A stretch of 64,000 nt of DNA from Opitutia bacterium UBA7350 (lineage in GTDB: Bacteria > Verrucomicrobiota > Verrucomicrobiia > Opitutales > Coraliomargaritaceae). Both the position numbers and the translations under genes were made by a program. The DNA lies in contig CATINC010000013.1 in NCBI GenBank assembly GCA_949524905.1, forward strand, positions 1 to 64,000, in the 5' to 3' direction. Below, in pieces: positions 27,625-37,700 of the stretch; within the stretch, counting starts at the first letter, position 1; every line of letters starts with the position of its first letter. The notes under the pieces were generated by a model. That model was not told where the DNA came from. It worked only from the letters and a program-made list of their open reading frames with translations, and made no database searches.

Positions 27625-27885
27625 TTAGCTGCTCTGGTGAGATTTAAAGGTACGAGTAGGTGCGAACTCCCCGAGTTTGTGGCCTACCATATTTTCAGTG
27701 ACATACACGGGCAGGAAACTGCGGCCGTTATGAACATTGAAGTTAAGACCCACGAAATCAGGGGTGATGGTTGAGCGTCGTGACCAAGTCTGGATGGGCT
27801 TTCGGTCATTGCTGGCCTGAGCGGCATCCACTTTCTTGGCAAGATGGGGATCGACGAAGAATCCTTTTTTAACGGAACGTGACAT
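27625..27885 (-). CDS. rpsS: Ribosomal protein S19
   Basis: An 86-residue S19 of the 30S head. [41 protein letters not shown] and [18 protein letters not shown] are diagnostic. Length is slightly below the common 90-93 residues. It precedes the inserted secreted-protein gene. Confidence 0.97.
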   Translation of the reverse strand: MSRSVKKGFFVDPHLAKKVDAAQASNDRKPIQTWSRRSTITPDFVGLNFNVHNGRSFLPVYVTENMVGHKLGEFAPTRTFKSHQSS

Positions 27886-27903
27886 AAGAAAAACCTCGTT
27901 GTA

Positions 27904-28749
27904 TTATTTGCGCTTCATGGGACGTCCATTGCGGCGTACCAGAATCTGTGAATTGGTTGGATTAGATTTTTTGCGAGTGGGGAAACCCTTAGATAGCTGA
28001 CCCCAAGGTGACTGGGGATGACCGCCACCAGAGGTGCGCCCTTCACCACCACCCATAGGGTGATCGACGGGATTCATGGCTACACCGCGAACACGGGGAC
28101 GACGACCTAACCAGCGGTTACGGCCGGCTTTGCCGAGGCTTTGGTTTTGGTGTTCGTGGTTACCGACTTCACCGATGGTCGCGCGGCATTTAGAGTTTAA
28201 ATAGCGAATCTCACCGGAAGGTAATTTAACGGTAGCGCGATCGCCATCCACCGAAATGAGCTGAGCGTTTTGTCCGGCTGAGCGTGCGATTTGGGCACCG
28301 CGTCCTGGGTGAAGCTCAATGGCGTGAATTTTGGTGGCGGGAGGAATGAGGCTCAGGGGCATGGAGTAACCTGGCTGAAATTCGACGCGTTTGTTAACGT
28401 TAAGGAGGACATCGCCCGCTTTCACTCCACGGGGTGCGAGGATGTAACGCTTTTCACCATCTGCGTATGCCAGCAGAGCGAGATTTGCGCTGCGGTTAGG
28501 ATCGTACTCAATAGCCTGCACTTTTGCGGGGATATCGATTTTGTCGCGACGAAAATCAATGATGCGATAGGCACGTTTGTGGCCGCCCCCACGACGACGA
28601 GAGGTGATGCGTCCGTAGCAGTTGCGTCCTTTTTTGATGTGCTTGTACTTGGTTAAGCGACGCTCCGGTTCTTTTTTGGAGACATCTTGCTTATTGCGAG
28701 TCAAGAAGCGCTGTCCGGGAGTGATGGGTCTGGAACTATTCAGTGGCAT
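27904..28749 (-). CDS. rplB: Ribosomal protein L2
   Basis: A 281-residue L2, essential for the peptidyl-transferase centre and subunit association. [23 protein letters not shown], the [16 protein letters not shown] block and the C-terminal [26 protein letters not shown] (with the conserved histidine near the active centre) are present. Normal position after rplW. Confidence 0.98.
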   Translation of the reverse strand: MPLNSSRPITPGQRFLTRNKQDVSKKEPERRLTKYKHIKKGRNCYGRITSRRRGGGHKRAYRIIDFRRDKIDIPAKVQAIEYDPNRSANLALLAYADGEKRYILAPRGVKAGDVLLNVNKRVEFQPGYSMPLSLIPPATKIHAIELHPGRGAQIARSAGQNAQLISVDGDRATVKLPSGEIRYLNSKCRATIGEVGNHEHQNQSLGKAGRNRWLGRRPRVRGVAMNPVDHPMGGGEGRTSGGGHPQSPWGQLSKGFPTRKKSNPTNSQILVRRNGRPMKRK

Positions 28750-28770
28750 GGCTTGCGTTCTCTGGAATAT

Positions 28771-29061
28771 TTAAACGAGTTCGATGGCATCGCCCTCTTT
28801 GAGAGTGACGATAGCTTTTTTATGTCCGCCTTTGGAACCGGGACGACCACGACGAGCGCGGTCGGTCTTGGCTTTGGGCTTACGAATGAGTGTATTCACC
28901 TGGGTAACGGTAACATTAAAAACCTGCTCGACTGCACGAGCTATTTCCTTGCGGTTAGCATCTGGAGCAACCTCGAAGGTGTACTGGTTAAGATTGGCGG
29001 CGAGATTGGCGGCCTTTTCAGTTACGCGATATTCGCGCAGAATTTTGTCAGCGATCATCAT
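28771..29061 (-). CDS. rplW: Ribosomal protein L23
   Basis: A 96-residue L23 at the tunnel exit, the docking site for trigger factor and SRP. RVTEKAANLAANLNQYTFEV, NVTVTQVNTL and the basic RRGRPGSKGGHKKAIVTL segment are recognisable. It starts two bases from the rplD stop; two adjacent ATGs (29061 and 29058) are possible starts. Confidence 0.96.
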   Translation of the reverse strand: MMIADKILREYRVTEKAANLAANLNQYTFEVAPDANRKEIARAVEQVFNVTVTQVNTLIRKPKAKTDRARRGRPGSKGGHKKAIVTLKEGDAIELV

Positions 29062-29063
29062 GG

Positions 29064-29699
29064 TTATTCAGCTCCGTTTGCGCGTGCGAGGATGGTTGCA
29101 ATGCCCTTAGCACTGATGAGGATGTGCGGATAGCGCACCACATCGAGTGTGCTGAGGTCACCGGCTTCGGTGAGGGCGACTCCTTCGATGTTGCGCGCAG
29201 CAAGGGCGGCGTTTGTTTCGAAGGCGTCGTCGATAACGAGTACTTTACCACGTTCGGGAAGAACAGCAGTCAGGACTTGATTGAAATGTTTGGTCTTGGG
29301 GGCTTCGCTTTGGATGGCCTCGATAACTGAGATACCCCCTTCGTTAGCGCGTTCAAAAAGAGCACGCTGGAAGGCAAGCTGCTTCATCTTGCGATTAATC
29401 TTTTGTGAGAAGTCGCGGGGTTTGGGACCGTGAGCAACACCACCATGGCGCTGGTGGGGAACGCGCCGGGAACCCTGACGAGCAGTACCACTCCCTTTTT
29501 GGCGGAAGAGTTTCTTACCGGAGCCTCTTACTTCAGCACGTGTCTTAGTACTGGCGGTACCTTGACGTTTGTTCGCTTGGTGTGCGATGACAACCTGACG
29601 GAGAGCAGCCACGCCTTTGTCGTCTTCGAATTTCGGGAAAGCCGCGAATTCTTTTTCTTCGCTGCTGGTTCCGTCTGCGGTGTAAACTTTAAGTTTCAT
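29064..29699 (-). CDS. rplD: Ribosomal protein L4
   Basis: A 211-residue L4. The extended loop that lines the exit tunnel is visible (KRQGTASTKTRAEVRGSGKK; RQKGSGTARQGSRR), followed by the globular fold ending with the helix carrying LISAKGIATILARANGAE. In enterobacteria L4 represses the S10 operon; whether that regulation exists here is unknown. Confidence 0.97.
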   Translation of the reverse strand: MKLKVYTADGTSSEEKEFAAFPKFEDDKGVAALRQVVIAHQANKRQGTASTKTRAEVRGSGKKLFRQKGSGTARQGSRRVPHQRHGGVAHGPKPRDFSQKINRKMKQLAFQRALFERANEGGISVIEAIQSEAPKTKHFNQVLTAVLPERGKVLVIDDAFETNAALAARNIEGVALTEAGDLSTLDVVRYPHILISAKGIATILARANGAE

Positions 29700-29722
29700 G
29701 TTCGTATGGGCTGGCGGTTGGC

Positions 29723-30367
29723 TTATCCTTTACGGACTTTATTTTTGATAGCCGAGCGTACAGTCAGGAGACTGCCGCGTGAGCCTGGGACGCTTCCCTT
29801 GATGAGAATAAGGTTTTTCTCGGGCACGACTTTTACAATGGTGAGGTTTTGGACAGTCCGCTGAACATCGCCCATGTGGCCAGGCATCTTTTTGCCCTTA
29901 ATAACGTGACCGGGCCACTGGCACATTCCGTAGGAACCACCGCGGCGGTGAAACATGGAACCGTGAGAGGCTGGACCACCGGCGAAACCATAGCGTTTAA
30001 CCACGCCCTGAAAACCGCGGCCTTTAGAAGTTCCCACGACGTCAATTTTTTGACCTGCTTCGAAACGCTCGACCGTCAGGACGTCGCCGACATTTAACTC
30101 ATGGTCACCATTGGTGCGGAACTCGCTAAGCTCTGACTGAGTCTCAACTCCAGCTTTTTCAAAGTGACCGCGTGCAGCTTTGGAGAGGCGCTGGGCTTTT
30201 TGGGCACGGAAGCCGATTTGTACGGCATTGTAACCATCGGTTTCGTCCGACTTAACTTGAGTTACGGGGCAGGGACCCGCTTCGATGACGGTTACCGGTA
30301 CGAGACGATTCGCATCGTCAAATACCTGTGTCATACCTATCTTTTTACCTAGTAGGGCTACGTTCAT
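29723..30367 (-). CDS. rplC: Ribosomal protein L3
   Basis: A 214-residue L3 reaching toward the peptidyl-transferase centre. MNVALLGKKIGMTQVFDD, the GTSKGRGFQGVVKRYGFAGGPASHGS loop (site of glutamine methylation in other bacteria) and GSVPGSRGSLLTVR are diagnostic. A gap of about 150 bases separates it from rpsJ, larger than elsewhere in the block. Confidence 0.97.
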   Translation of the reverse strand: MNVALLGKKIGMTQVFDDANRLVPVTVIEAGPCPVTQVKSDETDGYNAVQIGFRAQKAQRLSKAARGHFEKAGVETQSELSEFRTNGDHELNVGDVLTVERFEAGQKIDVVGTSKGRGFQGVVKRYGFAGGPASHGSMFHRRGGSYGMCQWPGHVIKGKKMPGHMGDVQRTVQNLTIVKVVPEKNLILIKGSVPGSRGSLLTVRSAIKNKVRKG

Positions 30368-30518
30368 AAACTAATTGGCAGGTGGAACAGATGCTCCGTT
30401 GGGTTTAGACCTGCGTTAGAGATTAAAAATATGGAAATTCGCTGTTTGGATAGCGAGCGCGAGAGAAAAGGTTGTTTTTTTGCCTGCGTCAACACTCGAT
30501 TTTGGAAATTTCCGAGAA

Positions 30519-30827
30519 CTATACATTGATGGAGATATCGACACCTGCAGGCAGGTTGAGCTTTTTGAGCTCATCAACGGTAGCGGCGGTGGGTTCAATG
30601 ATATCAATGAGTCGTTTATGGGTACGGACTTCAAACTGCTCCATGGCCTTTTTATTGACGTGGACGGATCGATTGACGGTGAACTTCTCAATGCGCGTGG
30701 GCATTGGAACGGGTCCAGCGACGCGAGCGCCGGAGCGCTTGGCGGTCTCAACGATGTCCAAGGCGGACTGGTCAACGACACGATAATCAAAGCCTTTAAG
30801 GCGGATACGTATTTTGGGTGTACTCAT
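30519..30827 (-). CDS. rpsJ: Ribosomal protein S10 (NusE)
   Basis: A 102-residue S10, also the NusE transcription factor that couples to NusG, which is encoded in the same super-cluster. [31 protein letters not shown] and [23 protein letters not shown] are diagnostic. It follows fusA directly; tuf, which often lies between them, is absent here and present at 46114-47304. Confidence 0.97.
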   Translation of the reverse strand: MSTPKIRIRLKGFDYRVVDQSALDIVETAKRSGARVAGPVPMPTRIEKFTVNRSVHVNKKAMEQFEVRTHKRLIDIIEPTAATVDELKKLNLPAGVDISINV

Positions 30828-30863
30828 AATAGTTATTTGTTGGTTGTATGAATTTTGTTGGGA

Positions 30864-33014
30864 TTAATGAAAGGTACCATGAAGAGTGCTTTCTTGGATG
30901 GACTTTAAAACGTTTGGGGGCACTTCTTCGAAGGCCTTAGGTTGCATACTGAAGGACGCCCTACCCTTACTTAATGAGCGAACGATGGTTGAATAACCAA
31001 ACATCTCCGCCAAGGGAACGGTTGCAGAGAAAGTGGCAAAATGTCCTTTGTTGGCTATGTTTTGGATTTGGCCACGACGACGATTGAGATCGCCCAAGAT
31101 ATCTCCTTGGTATTCTTCAGGTGTTTCGATTTCAACCGCCATGACGGGTTCAAGTAATATAGGATTTGATTGCTCCATGGCCTGTCGGAAAGCAAAGATC
31201 CCTGCCATTTTGAAAGCCATTTCTGAGGAATCGACTTCGTGGAAGGAGCCGTCGTAGAGGGTTGCTTTAAAATCAACTACGGGATACCCCGCAATGACGC
31301 CGTTACACGCAGCTTCACGGATGCCGTCCAAGGTAGGCTTGATGAATTCCTTGGGTATGGCACCTCCTACGGTTTTATCCTCCGCTTGAATACCCTCTCC
31401 ACGTTCCAGAGGTTCAATTTTAATGCGGGCGTGGCCGTATTGACCTTTACCACCACTTTGGCGGATGAATTTACCCTCTCCTTCGCTGGCCGCCCCAAAG
31501 GCTTCACGATAGGCGATTTGGGGACGCCCAGCTGCGGCGCCCACCTTGAATTCGCGGATAAGGCGGTCTTTAATAATCTCGAGATGCAACTCACCCATAC
31601 CGGCAATAAGGGTCTGTCCAGTCTCTTCGTCGGTGCTAACAACAAAAGTAGGGTCTTCTTCTGCTAGGCGTTGAAGTCCAAGTGCCATCTTTTCCTGATC
31701 GGCAGAGGTCTTGGGCTCAATAGACATAGAAATGACGGGCTCGGGAAAGGTCGGTGGTTCAAGGCGCAGGTCATAACCCTTGGTACTGAGGGTATCGCCT
31801 GTTATAATATCGCGTGCTCCTACGAGGGCGCAGATGTCACCGGAATAGGCTGCATCAATATCGTCGCGGGCATCCGCTTTTAAAACGAGGAGACGCGAAA
31901 TACGCTCCGTTTTGCCGGTGCGGGCATTATAGAGGGTGCTGCCCTTTTTTAATGAACCGGAGTAAACTCTAAAAAAGACCAGTTTGCCGACATAAGGATC
32001 GTTCATGAGCTTAAAGGCGAGCCCAGCTACCTTTGCTTTATCATCCGGCACGACCTCAGTCACGCTACCCTTGCTGTCCTCGCCTCTCATGGGCGGTAAG
32101 TCAAGTGGTGCAGGTAAATAATTAACTACTGATTCAAGTAATGATTGTACCCCTTTATTTTTGAAGGCACTTCCTGGAATGACGGCACAGAACTCTTGTT
32201 GTATCGTCGCACGGCGAATAGCATCCCGTAGAGCGTCTGCGGTGACTTCTCCTCCTCCAAGGTATAGGTCCGCAAGCGCATCATCGCAGTCGGCAAGTGT
32301 TTCAACGAGTTCCTCCCTGGAGGCAGTTGCTTGATCCTGGTACTGGTCAGGAATTTCGATCGTCTCGTATTTCATTCCACTAGCATCGCTAGCGTCGTAG
32401 ATAATGGCCTGCATGGAGACGAGGTCAATCAGGCCTATAAAATCTTCCTCGGCACCCATCGGAATAAAGATAGGCTGCGCCTTAGCACCCAAGCGCTCAC
32501 GCAAAGAGGTTATCGCAGCGAAGAAATCCGCACCCGTGCGATCCATTTTGTTGATGAAGGCAATGCGTGGTACGGCATATTTATTCATCTGCCGCCAGAC
32601 CGTCTCAGACTGAGGTTGTACCCCAGCAACGGCACAAAAGACCGCCACTGCTCCGTCTAAGACTCGCAAGGAGCGCTCGACCTCAGCGGTAAAATCAACG
32701 TGACCGGGTGTGTCGATAATGTTGATCTGCTGGGTTATGTCGGCGTAAGGACCCTTGGAATTGGTCCAGTTACAAGAAATAGCGGCAGAGGTTATAGTAA
32801 TACCACGCTCGCGCTCTTGCTCCATCCAGTCGGTCACAGCACTCCCTTCGTGTACTTCGCCCATCTTATGAACAACGCCTGCATAAAATAGGATTCTTTC
32901 CGTCGTGGTCGTTTTGCCTGCATCAATGTGCGCTACGATACCCATATTGCGCGTATGCTCTAAAGAGAACTTACGGTTGGGCGAATTGTGAGATGCTGTA
33001 GCTGATGCTGACAT
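30864..33014 (-). CDS. fusA: Elongation factor G
   Basis: A 716-residue translational GTPase that drives translocation and ribosome recycling. The ATG at 33012-33014 was chosen: the open frame continues 98 codons upstream across the rpsG end, but without family similarity. GTPase motifs are IVAHIDAGKTTTTERIL (P-loop), the switch region with RGITITSAA, DTPGHVDF and NKMDRTGAD. Domain IV-V blocks such as SGGKGQYGHARIKIEP and EVDSSEMAFKMAGIFAFRQA are present. Length is typical for the long bacterial form. Confidence 0.98.
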   Translation of the reverse strand: MSASATASHNSPNRKFSLEHTRNMGIVAHIDAGKTTTTERILFYAGVVHKMGEVHEGSAVTDWMEQERERGITITSAAISCNWTNSKGPYADITQQINIIDTPGHVDFTAEVERSLRVLDGAVAVFCAVAGVQPQSETVWRQMNKYAVPRIAFINKMDRTGADFFAAITSLRERLGAKAQPIFIPMGAEEDFIGLIDLVSMQAIIYDASDASGMKYETIEIPDQYQDQATASREELVETLADCDDALADLYLGGGEVTADALRDAIRRATIQQEFCAVIPGSAFKNKGVQSLLESVVNYLPAPLDLPPMRGEDSKGSVTEVVPDDKAKVAGLAFKLMNDPYVGKLVFFRVYSGSLKKGSTLYNARTGKTERISRLLVLKADARDDIDAAYSGDICALVGARDIITGDTLSTKGYDLRLEPPTFPEPVISMSIEPKTSADQEKMALGLQRLAEEDPTFVVSTDEETGQTLIAGMGELHLEIIKDRLIREFKVGAAAGRPQIAYREAFGAASEGEGKFIRQSGGKGQYGHARIKIEPLERGEGIQAEDKTVGGAIPKEFIKPTLDGIREAACNGVIAGYPVVDFKATLYDGSFHEVDSSEMAFKMAGIFAFRQAMEQSNPILLEPVMAVEIETPEEYQGDILGDLNRRRGQIQNIANKGHFATFSATVPLAEMFGYSTIVRSLSKGRASFSMQPKAFEEVPPNVLKSIQESTLHGTFH

Positions 33015-33072
33015 AAAAAACGATACGACTGGAAAAGAACAGGGGGGTAAGAGAGCGGCTTGACCGCGTAGC

Positions 33073-33546
33073 TTACCAGCGCAAATGCGCGAAGGCACGA
33101 TTGGCTTGTGCCATTCGGTGCATTTCTTCTTTTTTCTTAACGACGGCGCCGGTGCTGTTGTAAGCATCGACAATTTCGTCGGCAAGAGCCTCGGCCATAG
33201 GTACGCCTTTGCGATTACGGGCTGCGGCCACCATCCAACGGAAGGCAAGGCTCTGCTGGCGTTCAAAGGAAACTTCAACGGGAACCTGGTAGGTTGCTCC
33301 TCCAACACGGCGGCTTTTGACTTCTAGCTTTGGGCGAGTGTTTTCAAGGGCGCCCATGACAAGATCGACGGGATCACCCTTTTCAAGTTTTTCACTGACT
33401 TTTTGAAAGGCGGTGTAAACGATGCGCTGCGCAAGGGTACGCTTGCCGCGTTCCATGATCATATTGACCAGAGTGGTCACAAGAGTGCTGTTGTAGCGAG
33501 GATCCGGAGTGACGGGACGTTTAACGGCTTGGCGACGACGTGACAT
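33073..33546 (-). CDS. rpsG: Ribosomal protein S7
   Basis: A 157-residue S7, primary binder of the 16S 3' domain. It starts MSRRRQAVKRPVTPDPRYNS. MGALENTRPKLEVKSRRVGGATYQVPVEV and the C-terminal KKKEEMHRMAQANRAFAHLRW are diagnostic. Usual str-operon position between rpsL and fusA. Confidence 0.98.
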   Translation of the reverse strand: MSRRRQAVKRPVTPDPRYNSTLVTTLVNMIMERGKRTLAQRIVYTAFQKVSEKLEKGDPVDLVMGALENTRPKLEVKSRRVGGATYQVPVEVSFERQQSLAFRWMVAAARNRKGVPMAEALADEIVDAYNSTGAVVKKKEEMHRMAQANRAFAHLRW

Positions 33547-33592
33547 AGTTCAGAGATTCAAAAGTGATAAATGGAAGTGTAGGCTTTATTGC

Positions 33593-33967
33593 TTAATCTT
33601 TAGGTTTTTTAACGCCATACTTTGAGCGACTGCGGCGGCGTTTTTCAACACCTTGGCAATCAAGGGTACCGCGAACGATATGGTAACGCACACCAGGAAG
33701 GTCCTTCACGCGACCACCACGAACAAGGACGATGCTGTGCTCTTGGAGATTGTGGCCCTCATCTGGGATGTAAGCGATCACTTCAATTCCGGTCGTCAGA
33801 CGAACTTTGGCAACTTTACGAACCGCCGAATTTGGCTTTTTGGGCGTACGGGTCATGACCTGCACACAGACGCCTCGGCGGAAAGGATTGTTCTTAAGCG
33901 CACGCGACTTCGACTTTGCTTTTTGCACCGTACGTGGGTTGCGGACAAGTTGATTAATAGTAGGCAT
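33593..33967 (-). CDS. rpsL: Ribosomal protein S12
   Basis: A 124-residue S12 at the decoding centre. [12 protein letters not shown], the [20 protein letters not shown] loop (the lysine that determines streptomycin sensitivity is unchanged) and [17 protein letters not shown] are standard. It is the first gene of the str-type run. The roughly 200 bases upstream hold two hairpins and an AT-rich stretch where a promoter is likely. Confidence 0.98.
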   Translation of the reverse strand: MPTINQLVRNPRTVQKAKSKSRALKNNPFRRGVCVQVMTRTPKKPNSAVRKVAKVRLTTGIEVIAYIPDEGHNLQEHSIVLVRGGRVKDLPGVRYHIVRGTLDCQGVEKRRRSRSKYGVKKPKD

Positions 33968-34085
33968 GAAAATTCAAACGCTGAAATTGGAGAAAGATGG
34001 AGAAAGTAGCCCCTTCCCTGCCTCGTGCAAGGATTTTATTCCAATTTTTTTTATTTTGGGATGGTTAGCATTTTTGGCAAAAAGT

Positions 34086-34115
34086 GGCCGCTCCTCCAGA
34101 AGTGGAAGAGCGGCC
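34086..34115 (-). terminator. Terminator of the small TonB-C-like gene
   Basis: A 13-bp stem with one mismatch (34086-34098 with 34103-34115) and a GAAG loop is followed on the minus strand by ACTTTTTGCC. It lies between the TonB-C-like gene and rpsL and would separate them into different transcripts. Confidence 0.7.
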
Positions 34116-34141
34116 GGTTCATTTTCTAATTTATTTCAAGT

Positions 34142-34167
34142 GAATCTTGCAGCAGGCTGCAAGATTC
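34142..34167. repeat. Perfect inverted repeat downstream of the TonB-C-like gene
   Basis: An 11-12 bp perfect inverted repeat (GAATCTTGCAG at 34142-34152 against 34157-34167) lies 10 bases beyond the stop codon. It is followed on the plus strand by CGGTTTTCGG but by no T run on the minus strand. It may be a second part of the terminator or an mRNA 3'-end stabiliser. Confidence 0.5.
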
Positions 34168-34177
34168 GGTTTTCGGT

Positions 34178-34525
34178 TTAACGCATCGAGAGTTCGGTGT
34201 CGGCTGGGATGACCTTAAAGGGCACCAAGACAAGGGACCGTACTGCTTGGCCATCGCGTATGGCTGGAGTAAAGCGCCATTGCTTTACTACTTCTGCCAC
34301 AGCTTCGGCGAAGCGAGGGGTGTTGTTGTATCCAATCTTCACGTCTTCGATGCCACCCTGCTCACTGACTCTGAGGAGAGCAGTGACAACTGTGCCTACT
34401 GTTGCATCCCTGGCTTGGGGCGCGACGGTATCCACTAATATAGGCCTTTCGGCTACTGGATTGCCGTTTGCGGCAATACACACGAGTGTTGTCAACAGAG
34501 CTACGGTGATAGCTTGTATTTTCAT
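34178..34525 (-). CDS. Small secreted protein with TonB C-terminal-like domain
   Basis: A 115-residue protein starting MKIQAITVALLTTLVCIAANG, a Sec signal peptide. An ATG five codons earlier is possible but weaker. The rest is essentially one TonB/TolA C-terminal-type fold (about 38-110): GTVVTALLRVSEQGGIEDVKI, then FAEAVAEVVKQWRFTPAIRDGQAV. This matches, block for block, the end of the TonB protein at 58952-59611 ([17 protein letters not shown] ... [17 protein letters not shown]). It has no proline linker and no retained membrane anchor, so it cannot act as a normal TonB and may be a free periplasmic adaptor. It sits alone between rpoC and rpsL with its own terminator. Confidence 0.75.
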   Translation of the reverse strand: MKIQAITVALLTTLVCIAANGNPVAERPILVDTVAPQARDATVGTVVTALLRVSEQGGIEDVKIGYNNTPRFAEAVAEVVKQWRFTPAIRDGQAVRSLVLVPFKVIPADTELSMR

Positions 34526-34650
34526 TTTCAATATTATCATTTACATGAACGACCAGAATGGCCGCTCAAATTCGTCTGAGGTAACTGAAAATTTTCAAAG
34601 ATCTGGAATACTACTCAGCGATATTTTTATTTTAATCAAGCTTATAAACA

Positions 34651-34680
34651 AAAAAGCCCTCCGGCTTCGGAGGGCTTTGT
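34651..34680 (-). terminator. Rho-independent terminator of rpoC
   Basis: An 11-bp stem (34653-34663 with 34668-34678) with a four-base loop is followed on the minus strand by a run of six T. It lies about 20 bases after the rpoC stop and ends the secE-nusG-rplKAJL-rpoBC transcript. Confidence 0.9.
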
Positions 34681-34700
34681 AATTGAAGGATTGAGATCAG

Positions 34701-37700
34701 CTACCCCGCTTCCTCTTCGGTTGCGGGTGTTTCAGCTGCCTCAACACTTGCAGGTGCGTTGGGATCTTCGGGAACCATTTCCTCACTTGAGGCAGCACTG
34801 GCTTCGTTTGAGAAGTCTGGTGTGGGCGAAGTGACCCCTTCGATTCGCTCCGCTGCTTCCTCGAGAGAAAGCTTCTCCACTTCTGCGCCAAGAGTATCGA
34901 TACGAAGTTTGCGATATGCGGGTAAACCGGTACCGGCCGGAATGAGGTGACCCATGATGACATTTTCCTTGAAGCCCTTGAGCTCATCGACTTTTCCAAG
35001 GGTGGAGGCATCCGTGAGTACTCGGGTTGTTTCCTGGAAGGATGCTGCTGAGATGAAGGACTCTGTCTCAATGGAAGCCTTTGTAATTCCAAGCAAGACG
35101 GGTTCTCCTTCTGCTGCTTTACCGCCAGCCTCATCAATTTCATCATTGGACTTCATGAACTCAAAGCGATCCACTTGTTCGCCCCAGAAGAATTCGGAAT
35201 CACCGGGATCGGTTATGCGGACTTTCTTGAGCATTTGAGCTATAATAACCTCAATGTGTTTGTCATTAATTGTCACGCCCTGCAAACGATAAACTTTTTG
35301 AATTTCTTCAATCAGGTAATCGCAAACGCGTTCGCGACCAAGAATCTCAAGCAGTTCATGTGGGTCTGCACCGCCATCCGTCAGGTGCTGTCCTTTGTGG
35401 ACAAGATCGCCAATCTGAACGGTCAAGTGCTTACCATGTGGGATAAGGTGTGCTTCTTCATCACCGGACTCGGGGTCAGTAACGACCAGCTTCTTCTTTC
35501 CTCGAACGGTTCCGTCCATGGAAACAACCCCTTCAATCTTGGCCATTTCTGTGGCTTCCTTAGGGCGGCGAGCTTCGAAGAGTTCAGCTACTCGAGGCAG
35601 ACCACCGGTGATGTCCTGCGTTTTGGAGGCTTGGCGTGGCGTCTTCGCAAGCATGGTACCCGGAGCGATTTCGTCATCTTCATTAACGGCGACCTGAGCT
35701 CCAGTTGGGATAGCGTAAGTAGCGATGACTTTATTTTTGTCATCGATGATTTCAACCTGAGGGTTAAGGTCTTCCTTGTGCTCAATCACAATGGTAGCAA
35801 TACGCCCTGTTGATTCATCGAGCTCGCGCTTGATGGTCACACCGGGGATCATGTCGCTGAATCCAATACGACCAGCTTTTTCAGAAATAATGGGGATGTT
35901 GTGCGGATCCCACATAGCGAGAACTTCGCCTTTCTTGATACTTCCGCCGTCGCCTTTGGTGAGGACCGAACCGACTACGATCTTGTAGTTTTCAAGTTCA
36001 CGACCTTCGGAATCCTCAATAATAATGGAACCCGTTTTGTTGAGAACAATATCATTCCCCTGAACTTCAACGGTGCGCAGTCCTTGGTATTTAATCTTAC
36101 CTCCAGTACGAATCTTGATTTCGGGATTTTTAAGAACACCGCTAGCGATACCACCAATGTGGAAGGTACGCATTGTAAGCTGAGTTCCCGGCTCACCAAT
36201 AGATTGAGCTGCAATGATACCAACAGAGGAGCCGCGTTCGACCATTGAACTGGTGGCTGGGTTGATGCCGTATTCCAGTGCGGTTATCCCTACCTTTTTA
36301 CGAGAGGTCAGCGCGGAGAGTACTTTAACACGCTCTACACCAACCTTTTCGATTTTAGCTGCAATTTCCTCGGTGATCAATTCGCCGTTTTTAACAAGGA
36401 ATTCATCCGGATTGAGCGGGTTGCGTATATCGTTGGAAGAGCAGCGACCCACGATGCGGTCATACAGAGAGACAATCTCGTCATCGCCTTCGTAGATGGC
36501 GTATTTCCAGACACCTTCACGGTTACCGTCATCAGACTCTTCAATGATACAATCCATAGCAACATCACAGAGTTTGCGGGTTAGATAACCCGCATCCGCA
36601 GTCTTAAGCGCAGTATCTGCAAGACCTTTACGAGCACCGTGTGTCGAAATAAAGTATTCCAGAACAGAGAGCCCTTCACGGAAGGAAGACAGGATGGGAC
36701 GTTCGATGATTTCACCTGAAGGTTTTGCCATCAATCCACGAGTACCGCAAAGCTGGCGTACCTGTTGCTTATTACCCCGCGCACCGGAATCCATCATGAG
36801 GTAAACCGGATTGACGCTATCTTTTCCACCGTTGTCTTTTAACTCGTCAAATACCGACTTAGCGATTTCGTCAGTTGTACCAGTCCAGATATCGATAATC
36901 TTATTATATCGCTCCCCTTCGGTGATGATACCTTTGGTGTACTGAGCCTCGACTTCGTCAATTTTTTTACGGGCATTGGCAACAATACTTGTTTTTGCCT
37001 CGGGGATGATCATGTCATCAATGCCAATAGAAACCCCTGCCTTGGTGGCGACGCTGAAGCCGACATCCTTGAGAGTGTCGAGGGTCTCGACCGTGCGAGC
37101 TTTCCCAACCGATTTATAAGTTTGTAGAATTATATCACCCAGCTTGCCTTTAGCGACATTGGAATTTATAAAGCCTATTTCCGGTGGCCAGATAGTGTTA
37201 AAGATCACGCGACCCACCGTGGTGCGTATGATCTTCTTTTCTGCGTTACCATATACCGTTTCTTTTTCAAAGTCTGGGTTAATATAGTTTATCCAGTCGC
37301 GAACATTCAGTGCGCCATCACCCACGGCCGCTTCGACTTCATCCGCATCAACCAGCAAGGGCAAACGCTGTTTTTCGGATGGAGCTTTACGAGGTTCTAC
37401 GGTCAAGAAATATGAACCGAGAACAATGTCCTGAGAAGGGGTTAGGATCGGCTTACCGCTTGAAGGCGAGAAGATGTTGTGTGTTGCCATCATGAGGGTT
37501 TTAGCCTCCATAACTGCCTCAAGCGAGAGCGGCACGTGCACAGCCATTTGGTCACCGTCGAAGTCAGCATTGTAAGCAGTACAAACAAGCGGGTGAACCC
37601 GGATGGCGTCTCCTTCGATCAAGACCGGCTCGAACGCCTGAATTGACAAACGGTGCAAGGTGGGCGCACGGTTCAAAAGAACGGGGTGTCCTTTAGTGAC

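Noticed and set aside
32715-33308. N-terminally extended fusA start 98 codons upstream
   Set aside because: The extension overlaps rpsG and shows no family similarity; the ATG at 33014 gives a normal EF-G.
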